A DNA stretch of 64,000 nt from Maniola hyperantus. Lineage: Eukaryota > Arthropoda > Insecta > Lepidoptera > Nymphalidae. Each line of letters begins with the position of its first letter. The stretch's first letter is position 1. The stretch spans positions 5,642,001 to 5,706,000 of the forward strand of contig NC_048556.1 in the NCBI RefSeq assembly GCF_902806685.2, in the 5' to 3' direction. The notes under the pieces were generated by a model that saw only the letters and a program-made list of their open reading frames with translations, made no database searches and was not told where the DNA came from. The position numbers and the translations under genes were made by a program. Shown here one piece after another: positions 22,801-34,800 of this stretch.

Positions 22801-25800
22801 ATAGAATGCATTTGCTGATTATGTAAAGATTCCATAGATCTGTTATTTGAGTGAATTTGGTGATTAGCATTGTTTATATTATGAGACTGCATGTTTTCCA
22901 TCATCATTCTATTATTTTGCATATTATTCATATTAGATAACGACTGATTCATATGCATGTGATTCAATTCACCCAGGTCAGCACGATTCATATTATGATT
23001 ATTTCCAATATTGTGCATACTAACATTCTGACCCAAGCCGTTACTGTTGTCTGGTGTGCTTCGATTAGAAATCATATTGTTCTGGTTATGACTTTGCTGA
23101 CCACTAATAAGATTATCATGATAAGATCTGGTAGTGAGCCCTGGGTTCAACTGTTGCATTGATCCGCTATTTTCTACGTGACGATTGTGTTGAATCTGTC
23201 CATTCATAATATGAATTTGATTAGAAGATGTATGCTGTCCATTATCGTGTGATATCATTTGCATACTCCCATGTGGCAAATTAGGTGTATTTAGAGAAGT
23301 ATTAGCCAAATCATGCTGCTGGTTATTTTCGCTAGGCGTATTCATATTAACTCGATTATTAGCCATCTCCTGACATGACATATTTATATTTTGCGAGGTA
23401 TTCGCAGAATTCATTAACTGTACTTGTCCATGTGACGAACTGTTTGAAACTGAGCACATTTGATTTTGGTTATTAGAAACAGTCATTGAGTTTTGATTAT
23501 TTTGCATCTGCGGTCTAATCATGCTAGATGGGATGATACTTATTGATGGCGAATTGTTCATATTTCCTTGAACTTGGCAACTACTCAACTTGTGTATATT
23601 TATTTGGTTTTGAAAGTTATCATTATGTTTATTTTCATTAGAACCGATATTTTGATAATTAGTTTTGTCATTTTGTGCGTTGTGTTGAGAATGAGATGCC
23701 ATTATTTCTTGTGAGAAATTTAAGTGACCTCCTTCAGTCTTGGAAAGTGCATTTATCTTACTCAATTTTAATGCTGTATCAGCGTCGAAATTACTATTCA
23801 TAGATGCGGGAGGATAAATATTTCCCGCTGTAATTTGTATCACATTATTAGAAGTATGTGCAGATGAGTGATGGCTAGCATTAATACTGGACTCGAATTG
23901 ATGGATATTATTTAAAGAATTTCCAGTGTTGTTCATTGATAATAAACAGTTCTGATTGTCTTTTCCAAGTTCAGTATGTGCCATTTGTCTTCCAATAAGC
24001 AGGTTATTATGAATATTCATTGAAGAGTTTAATGCAGAATTAGCCTTTGCACCAATATTGTGCAGATCAATTTTATTTTCTGCTTGTGTGTTTCGCCATG
24101 GAGTCGGCGACTTAATACTCTGCGTCACACTTATCGTTGGCATACTAGAACAATTGGACGTATCATGTAAGTTACCGCTTATTTCGATCATGTGCGAGTT
24201 TTCAATCTTCATTGTGTTATTTTTACTAGTAGATGGTGCAATTGAACTTGATACAATTGGCTGTGACAAAGGTATTGACTGCATAGAAAACGACATCGTA
24301 TTAGGAATAGTTTGTGAAATTGCCATTACAGGTTGACCTATTGATGATACGAGAGTCACATTTGGCGACATAGAGACAATATTAGGTTTTGAAATATTAA
24401 CCCTCTGTAAACTTTGTGTCGTATTTGACAAAGTCATACTGTGTATCTGGGATGTAATTGGATTAAAATTTTGTTTTCCATTTAATATAGTTCCTTGTTG
24501 GGATCCAATTGTTAGAGGAGCTGGGCTCATTTGAATAACTTTTGGAGTTTGTCGGTTATTATTAGATTGTTTATCTGGTAAAGGTTGCAATGTCAAATTA
24601 GGGACAGAAGTTTTGACATTTTTCAAAGCTTGTGGTGATGACTGAACTGATTGTGCCGATACAACATTTGGAGTTGATGAAGTGACTACAGTATCACCGA
24701 CATTGTTTACGACTACATATCCAGTGGGAACTTCTACAATCGGCTCTATCTTACTAGCTTGGAACACTTGTGTGGTAGTTGCAGAGAAGCTACTGTTCTG
24801 TGCGAGTACGCCTTGCATTGCAGTAGATACGAATTGTTGTGATGACATTACAGTATTCTGTACAATAGTTTCTAAACCATAATATACAGGCTGCGTTGTT
24901 GTTAGATACATGCATCCGGAAGGATCTGTAACCATTTCCAGAGTTGGGGCTGACCCTAAGAGGACCTGATCATTGCAAAACTGTGGTAATATTGTCCCTT
25001 GAGGGAGAATTGTCGTGCCAGGTGCAGAAGTTATTATAGTGTTTCCTTGGGACGATAGTGCGTTCGGAATTATAGTGGTTTGTCCATTTCCGATACCACT
25101 TTGAGGTACTACAGTCCCCGTTTGTAAGGTTTGAGATGTTATATTGCCAGGGGTCAGACCTTGAATAGTTCCTTGAGGTATTATCGTAGCTCCATTTTGA
25201 GTATGTATGGCTTGCGGTAATATTGTCGGCCCATTGGGACCCTGAGATATTATGCCTTGTGTTTGAATAGCTCCTTGAGGTAGTAGCGTAGCTCCTTGTT
25301 GAATGGTTTGCGGCAATATGCCTACGTTTCCCTGAGGTAACAGCACAGGTATACCTCCACTAGGCACGGCAACTAATCCGCCCGATTCAGTTTGTTGAAT
25401 TTGAAATGTTTGAGGCATAAGTCCACTCTGTGAAATAAATTGTGTTGGTCCCGTTTTGAAATCTCCTTGAGGTGCAATAGTTGCGATATATTGCATATTT
25501 TGATTCTGCTGTTGAGATAATGCTTCGACATACGCCGACATAATATTTTGATTTGCGACCGGTTGCACGATAATTGAAGGCTGGCCTGTCTGATTGTTTG
25601 TTTGAAGCTGGATGACAGTGTTACCTGGTCCCAATGGAGACTGATTAATCGTCGTAAATGTCTTCTCCAATTTTGTTTGTCTTATTTTTGTAGTTGGTTT
25701 AGGAATTGGTCTTCCTCTGCCTCGATTTGCGGCTTGAAAAATTGGTTTTGGTTGCATGTGCATTGGTTGTTTTTTCGGCGACTTCTGCGGTGCACTTGGC

Positions 25801-28800
25801 AAGATTAACTGGTGTTTGGTTTGGGAATTCGGCGACGTTAGCCTTTGCGCTGTCATAGCGGGTACAACAATAGTAGGATTTCCTTGTATTTGTGGTCTTA
25901 TCATAGGCTGAATATTTTGTATGATCGAAGCGTTAGGCATTCCCTGAATAGAATTAACCGGTAGAGCGATAGATGATGCACTCGCCATATTAGGAAAATT
26001 CGCAACTTGATTTTTGCTTTGGATCATAGGTGTAATATTTCCAGCTTGGTTAGAAGGTATCGTCAATACTTGATTATTGGACGACAACACCTGAATTCCG
26101 CCTGATCCAGTATGAAACAAGTGTGCCATATCGCTGCCTTGGATTTGCTGTACGTTTGCATTGCCAGTACCTGGTTTTACGCAAATATTGTATGGAATTA
26201 TACCCTGTTGCGTAATTAATTGTGGAGTCATTATCTTTTGCCCACTAGCCGAACTTGTTTTAGGTGGGAGTAACATCTGCGGTGTTACAACTATCTGCGG
26301 TGAAGACAATACTTGTTGGTTGGCAGATACTTGAACATTGGTAGTTTTGCTTTGATCGAATATTACAGTGCCTGACTTCATTTGCTCCGTAATCGTCATA
26401 GTCATCTCATTTGCTGGACCTGGTGAAGGTGTTTCTACAATTGTACCATTAATTGTTATTTGTCTCGTATTAATAGACGTTCTTCTTGCAGAGATACCTT
26501 CTGCTTTTACTGTATTATCAGATCCGCTTACTACTCCTGCGTGGATTATCATGGGTTGAGCGAACGCGCCTTGAAAAGCGTTTTGGAGTGTGGTCAATGT
26601 CCTGTTCTCGGGAGATTTCGGATTTTCACTTTCACTTTCACTTGTAGACATCATATCACATGATGGAATATGTCTGTCGTAAGATTCTTTATTTCGGTAG
26701 GTGCATTGACATCTATCACATCTCACTAATTGTTCCATCTGTCCGGATGTGCTGGAATTGTCATCTAGAGGTCGCATGACTAATTCCGGTTGCCCACTTA
26801 TGGAGTTTCCGGCAATAGTCACGGTATATGTACTCTCGGATCCACTAGCTCTGTACAGAAACTGGTTTGTTTGGCATTTTGATGTGTTATCATTACCAAG
26901 ATGACTATCTTCAGCGCCATCGAGTTGCTGAATCGGTGTAAAATCTTCCTGAGGACTAGCCGGTCGGGAACTGCATGTGCTTTCAGAGCCTGACCAGTCT
27001 GCAGCACCATCCAATTGGGAAATAGGGCTACATTGAATCTTTGTGTAAAAATCAATTACGTCAGTGTAGTATCCATCTGATTTATTTTTATCATCTGAAG
27101 AAGGTTCCTCTTTCTGTTTAGGAGATGTGGTCCGATAATTAAGACCAGATGAATGTGGCGCTTCATTGCACTCATTGCTCGTTATCGTTTCTGGTTTTGC
27201 TTTTTTATCGGTGCTACTTTTGTCTAGTTCTTTTATTGACTCCAATGTAGTATCAGTAGCTCTTTGAATAGGGCTAAGTTTGCCAGTAGCTGTTGAAGAT
27301 TTTCCCATTTTGCACCTTTTTATAGTAGATGTCAATAAGCTTGTGTCAAACTTATTATTCCAAGTCAAACTTGTGGACCTTTGCTGTCCTCGCCCAGTTG
27401 TTAAGGTTTTAAGATTATGGTTTTGTAAAAGCATCTCTGATTTACTTCTTTTCAACTCTTTATTACCTGATTCTAATCGTGCATTTAATAATTCGTCAAT
27501 AAAATCATTCGAGCGAGAGTCCGACCTATCGTCGGATTGAGTTATGGCTCCATAGAATTCACTTTTTAAATCCATTGCAATGAGATCTTCGTACGACATT
27601 AGCTTGGGAAAAATGTCTTGCATTGATATGCCATCTAAAAGATCATGATTGAGGTCTTCGAATATGGCGTCTTTCACTTCAGGTGGGAGAAGGTCGGCAG
27701 TATTTTGAGGCTCTTCTTCATCTTGTTGCTCTTGCTTGCAAACATTATCTAATAAGTACTCAACGACTTGTTTTACTGCCAGATCTTCTAAAGTTACTGT
27801 ATTTCCAAACTTGATAGGAGACTTATCGCTCTTAATCATACACGCTGTTTTACCAGAGCCAGCCTCTAAACTCTCATGCCACGCTCCTATTTCCGCGATA
27901 ACACGCTCGACTACTTGGATGTCCATGGTGTGATCGACAGTTATATTTACACCAAAATCAAAGCCAGGCATCGGTTCTGCAAGTATAAGTTTTGTTTTTA
28001 TCGTGTACCTCACAATTTTAGTGGGTTTCTTACATGACCAAAACAGCCGACTGCACGAAAAATCTACTGGCATCAAAAATTCTTCATAATCAGAGACAGA
28101 TGGCACTATTTTGCCAAGACTATGGACTGTCAAGGAACCCATCAGAAATTGTACTTTATTTATTTCACTGTATCGTTTCTTTTTCTTATCCAGCTCTACA
28201 TAAACTGGTCTTGTTAGCTCAAAATCTGCATCTTTTTGTAAGCTCTTTTTTGGAATGTCTTTTCCATGAGTAGGACAGAATACTCGTTTGTCATCCATAA
28301 ACGCGCAGCTTGCTTTCCTCGCACATGCATAATGATACGTCTCGCTGCAGTTCTTCGCACAACAACCCACACTCGCTCCTTTAACCTCACATTCGGCACA
28401 TTTGATCATTTTTCCTCTCGAAATGGCAGAATGAACATTTTGAAGGGAGCCATCAATTTCCTCAAATACTTCTGCAGACCATAATGCACAGTTAGCATGA
28501 ATCCAGTCATTTTGTCCACAATAGAGCAGCCTTCCTTCCATATCTGGTGGTCCATCGCCAGTAGTTTTGCAAAGCACGCATATTCGTGAGTCAACAACAG
28601 GATAGAATTCTAGTAGTTCCTCTTCTTCTCGCTCCCCTGCAGATTCCAGTTTAGGCACTAGTTGGTCGAGCGGCCTTTCCACTTGGGCGGTTATTTTTGT
28701 ACCTTTGGTGTCTGCCATTTCTACATCTTTCAAGGAATCAGAATCTTCCAGCTCACCTTCAACTTCTAAGTTAGGCTGAAGACAATTGTTTTCACAGTCA

Positions 28801-31800
28801 AACCAAGGAAAGGTCTCAGAAAACAAGTCCTTATAAATCGACTGGAGATCTACACTCGCTGTCCTTTCAATGACATCTTTCATATCATGATTGAAGTCTT
28901 TCAGAGAAATGTATTCATCACTGTTTACTCTTTTCTTTATATCGAGCAATGATGGCGACAGAATTCTATTGATATCTTCAAGAGTGGTATCTTCAATAGA
29001 TATGCTCGATTGTCTTATAATTGCTGGGCTCAGCTCTTGTTCACTGCGAGCCTGTGGGAAGCTCGTTGTGGGCTCTTCGTCGTCAGATATCGGCTCATAC
29101 TTGTCGTCGTGCAGAGTAGTTGGTAACATGGTAGTTGCCTTCTCTGGTTTGTTTTGGGGAGGATTATTTTCATGAACTTCTACACAAGGCATGTTGAACT
29201 CGGTTTTGTTGCTGAAAAGGCCAGTTGAGAAACATATTTCTTTGTTTTGCATTAAGGGCTCTTGGAGATTGACAACTTTGTGCAAAGTGTGTGGAATTTC
29301 TTCCTTTTCCATGTCCACGTCAGTCATTAGGGACGAACAGTGCCATATTTGGAACGCGTTGGGGTCGTCAAATTTATTCTGCGGAAGATTGTTGTTTCGG
29401 CGTCCTCTTGCAGTGTTTCGGTAAACTTTAGTTTCTGTAGTGTTCTTCAATGATTCGTCACTACTGTCGAAATGTAGTTTTCTTATTGCCTGAGGAGACA
29501 TGAGTCTGTAGGGTTTATTGGGCACCGGCGTATTCTTGTGGGGTGTTAATTTCAAAAGTGCACAAGCCTTTTTATTTTTGGCGAGTAGTTTGAGTAGGTG
29601 TAAAAGTCTTCCCTTCAGATGATCGGTGAGCATTTTCCGCCACGGCGGATCATTTGGCATGCACTTGCAGCAAATGTATTCGATCGACGGCGGCAAAGCG
29701 GACAGAAGCTGGTAGCCCTCCCCGGACAAGCCTTCGCAGCTCGCGTGTACCCAACGAGCGCACCAACCACATTCCATCATCTGTGAACAAACAAAATGTA
29801 TATTATTTAAAAGTTTGGAATTTACAATTTCTAAATTGTCTCTGGTCTGGTGAAAGGCTGTGGCCGTGAATAGAAACCACCCTACCGGCAAAGCTGTGCC
29901 ACCAAGCGATTTAGCGTTCCGGTACGATGCTGCGTAGAAACCGAGAAGGGGTATGGGTGAAATAAAAACTGCCACACCCCTGCCAAGTTAGTCCGCTACC
30001 ATGTGAGACTGCATCATCACTTACCACCAGGTGAGATCACAGTCCAGGGCTAACTTGTAATAGAATAAAAAAAGTTAAACTTAACTTAACCTACAACTTT
30101 AGAAATCATGTGAAGAAAAAATTTTACTTGTTAACATACATACCTTGCTATCAAAGTCATTGTCCCTGTAACAAGCTTGGCAAAGCGGACAGTAGTTCCC
30201 CTTTTGACGGAGCTTGAAGCAGGGTCTGCAGAAAGGCAGGCTTCCCACGAACTTGTTCACTCGGTTGCTGTCGCAACTCTTGCACTTCAAGCATGAACTG
30301 CAGATCTAAAAAGATAAATTGAGTCTTAGGAATGCCTTCACTATAGCATAAACTCTTTTTTTTTCCACACAAAAAGAAAAAACTTACAATATTGGTTTCT
30401 TCGTGCTCGTAAGCGCTTGGCGGCTTGTCTGAGCACTGCACATTCCTCTGTAGTTAATACTTAGTCTAATATTCTAGGTAGGTAACTATTATGAACATAA
30501 TGTAGTATTTAGTACTTTGATGTAGTACTCTCAAATCATTGGTGTTTAATTTTTCTTTTAATTGGATGCTTGTATCCAGTGTACCACAAGAGGTCTGGCC
30601 AATGCAAGCTGTCATCTTCATAGTTTCTTACCTAGAATAAAGTGCCCCGTTAACAGTCAAACATGTTTGCAAAACACGTAGTTTGTTCGACAAACGCAGC
30701 CGTACTTTTTTAACATGTTTGTCAAACACGCCGTCAATCAAATTTGCCAAACACGTAGTTGGTTTGACAAACGCATCAAACACAACCGCAGACTTCCAAA
30801 TAATTTGACAAACACGTAATATTTAACAAACATGTTTGACCGTTTACAGGGCACTTAAGGAGGTTTCCGTTTACATGACAATTTTTTTTAAATTACTTAT
30901 GGGGCTTGACAGCTCAGCATAGCCGATTCCACAGTTGATATGACCGGTTCGCTTACGCGCCACCTGTCGGGATAAGTTGGCAGTGTGGATCCCCACTGGA
31001 TGTTGTATAGGAACATACACACCTGTGGCCAGTCGCTGCGGTGGTCGGGCGGCGCGGCGGGCAAGCACGCGGCGTGGTAGGGGAGCGCGCACGAGCGGCA
31101 GCGCAGCCGCGCGGCGGGGCGCGCGCACGCCGCGCACCACACGCAGCGCGCGCACGTCCACGCGCCGCCGCCGCCGGCCTCCTCCGCGCACCACACGTGG
31201 TACCACTCGCAGCAGCTGCCGCACACTAGCATCTGGAAACGACAAATAAACGAGATCATTTTAATATTTACTATCAAGCAATCCTAACAAAATAAAGTTC
31301 AAAGCCTAAAAACTGAATACTCTTCATAAAATGGACGAATAGACGAAAAGTTCAGAATGAAACTATGTAGTTTCGGGACCTACACAAAGAGACTTCATTT
31401 GATAGTCACAACCAACTCATAACAAGTTTTTTGAAGCGAAACCTCCATTCGGACGTTATTATTCCGGGAAATAAAATGAGACAAATCTATGTGGAAAGAA
31501 ATCGTATAACCAAAAAACAGGCCAAGTGCGAGTCAGACTCGCGCACCGAGGGTTCTGTACTACAGTCGTATTATTCACGGTTTTCGGATTTTTCCCCTTA
31601 GAGCGATCACGCACGCATTCATCCGACCCAATACCGTGAAAATACTCGACTGATTCGGATCGGATGAGTGCGTAACCACCCTTAAGTATGCTATAAGACC
31701 TACCTACATACCAAATTTCACGATTCTAGGTCAACGGGAAGTACATAAATAAATCTTTAAAATGAATTATATTCATTATATTAATTTTATAAACTGAAAA

Positions 31801-34800
31801 TAACATTTATCGATTAATTACTTCCGATACTATCATGTTTATACATTTTAGATTTTTTCTTGCTTGGTATAAAATACCGTATTAAATATGAAACAATTGG
31901 AAAATAAAACATTTCAAAGTTATAAAAAGTTTCAAAGTCATATAATATATATTATAAAAAGGAAGTTTACCTTCTCTCTGCCAGCACTTCCACACAAGAA
32001 ACATAGTTTGGCGATAGTGAAAGGTATAGTGCCAATGAGACCAAAGCCAGAGTTGCACACTTCATCTGGATCGTAGCTTTCCCAAAAATCGACACAAATC
32101 AATTCTGGCCGATTTTGGCCACATTTTTGAGCGCGTCCTCGGACCTGAAACATAATTAGAGGAATGTTAAAAAAAAGGAACTATTCTCTATCCCCGCAAA
32201 GAAGTTAGTATATCGCTCTCTCTGTTACATAATTCCATACAAATGACAGAGACGAAAACCTCAGAGGGCGTTAACCGTTTTGTGTCACCAACCAATCACA
32301 AACATGTTTTCGAAAACACTTGAAATTCAATTCAAAAATGAATTGAATTTCAAGTGTTTTTGAAAACATGTTTGTGATTGGTTGGTGCCTCAAAACAGTT
32401 AACTCCCACTGAGATTTTCGTCTCTGTCAATTGTATGGCGTTACGTAACAGAGAGAGCGATATACTAACTTTTTCCGTGGATACAGTATAGTAAAAACTT
32501 GAAAGTACGAAATTATGACATCTTATTTAGTTTACAATAACTCATAACTAATCAAATATCCAAATCTATGTAATATAATGAAACAACGTACGTTTGTTAT
32601 ATTTGTGAATGGTTTCAAAGTTGATTTCCTCGGTACAATATCTATAATTGTTTCATCCTCGCTTGAATCTTTGCTCTGTTTTGTCACAACTTCCGTCTTT
32701 CTCTTCTTAGGCTCAGTCTGGACTTCTGGATCACTCTCCTTAGTAGAAACTTCTGGAACAACTTGCAGTTTGTTCTCAGGGTCAACTTCAGAGTCACAGC
32801 CGAATAAGTCTGGAGTGACTCTACCTTTTTCTTCTACAGGCATAATATTACCGACTTCATCGGTTGAGATAGGTTTATTATCACTCTTCTCTTTCTCTTC
32901 TGGAGTAGGGAATGTTGCAATTGGTTGGCCCAGTACAATGGAAGCACTTCTACAGACGTGCTTAACCCTGGGACCTTTGAGTTCCATTTTCTGGCGTTTG
33001 GGATCTTCCGCCTGTTTGGATTCGCCTTTATCTTTCTTGCGGACTTTAATCCTGGTTAGACGACGCTTTCTATTGGTACTGAAATCTTCATTGTTCTCCT
33101 CATTCGCATCTTGATCTTTCTGCTGTTTAGCGTCCTTCTCCTATGAACAAAGTAAATGTTCAAGAACATTAATAAATATAGATTACTAGCTGATGCCTGC
33201 GACTTAGTACGCGTGGATTTAGGTTTTTAAAAATCCCGTGGGAACTCTTTGATTTTCCGGGATAAAAAGTAGCTCATGTTACTCTCCAAGTCTTTATCTA
33301 TACCCATGCAAAAAATCACGTCAGTCCGTTGCACCGTTGTTTGTTGCTGTGTTGGTTTGTCCTTCAATCACGTCGCAACGGTGCAACGGATTGACGTGAT
33401 TCTTGTATTCTTTGATTTTAAAAACCTTGTTCGAGTTTTAATTTTATCCACATTTTTATCCACTATACTTGATTATTACAAACGCGAAATTGTGTCTGTC
33501 CGTATATCTGTTATGTACATACTCACAACTAAGCTGCTGAAATATTTTATCAAACCACAAAAATAGCTTTCATACTTGGATAAGGACAAAAAAAATAAGT
33601 AATAGGAACATTTCATGTCACCAAAAAATATAAAAATATTATTGATGTAGTAAACAAAGTCGTAATAAATTTATTTATTAATAACCCAATTCAATTTAAA
33701 AAAAATAGACTATGTTACTCAGGAATAATGTAGTTTTCTACTGGTGAAACAACTTACCCTAACAAACAAACTTACAAACTTTACCTATTTATACTTATTT
33801 CAACTACTCTTACCTCAGGTTTGTCTATGTCCTCAGAAGATTTCTTTGCAGTTTTTACAGCAAATATGTTTTCATTTTCAGTTCCCAATGTATTGAATGT
33901 TGATTGAGTGGTAGATGTATTGCTGGACCCTATTCTGAGGGGTTGGGCTTGAGCTAACGGCCCTGGAGGCTTGGATGTAGTCCTCATGTAAGGAGGCAGC
34001 ATAGCAGTTAAGGTGACTCTTATGTGCGGAGGTACTTGGAACGCCTTGAGACATAATTTGAGCCAACAAGCTGGGCAACGAGATTTGTTAGTGCATTTCA
34101 GTAGCTTCCACTGTTGCGATCGTACCACTGGGGGAACATGGCAGTTGCCTGAAAAATAAAAATAAATAAATGTATAATTTAAATTTTTGTGTCTCAGAGA
34201 GCACGTTAAGCCGTCAGTCCCAGTTATTATCACTAACATAAGTAATAATAACTACAAAAACTAAGAAACGAAATCTCGCTCCCAGTTGTATGCAGAAGGA
34301 TCTGGGAATCCTCTACTATCCCCAGAGAACTCCTGCCATTATGTGATTAATGGAAAGGAATCACGCCCCTCAGCAGAGGAATACGACTATAAAGAAGAGA
34401 GGAGGGTATTCATAAAAATAATGTAACATACCTTCACCCCTTACACAGTGTGTAACCACAGGCGACGTCCGCAGCACCATTTTGTCCTTCTTCAGCAACT
34501 TGGAGATGAACTTACGACACGACTCGCACGAGTAAATGCCGAACTTGCGAGCTTGTCGCACAAATCTGTAGAAGCGTACCGCCCCACAGACTCCACATGT
34601 TACAGTTGCTGGAGGGTTATTTGCTAAAAAAAAATATATTAATGTAGTAATAAAAAATATATTATAAATTATAATGTAAAAATATTGTAGTATGTACTTA
34701 TATTATTTTTCGTACCACTTGTTCAAAAAAGTGACATTCTATGCCACAAAAAGCGGACATAACAATAGTCATTTTTAATCTGTTAAAAACGTTAAGTTTA

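Noticed and set aside
21576..26663. Several plus-strand frames of 60-92 codons opposite trx exon 9
   Set aside because: Shadows of the low-complexity Asn/Gln/Met coding sequence; no domain, no splice context.
29781..29975. 65-codon N-terminal extension of the giant trx frame
   Set aside because: It lies upstream of a good CAG acceptor, is derived partly from a SINE-type repeat (29855-30070), and PHD3 needs exon 8 joined at 29780.
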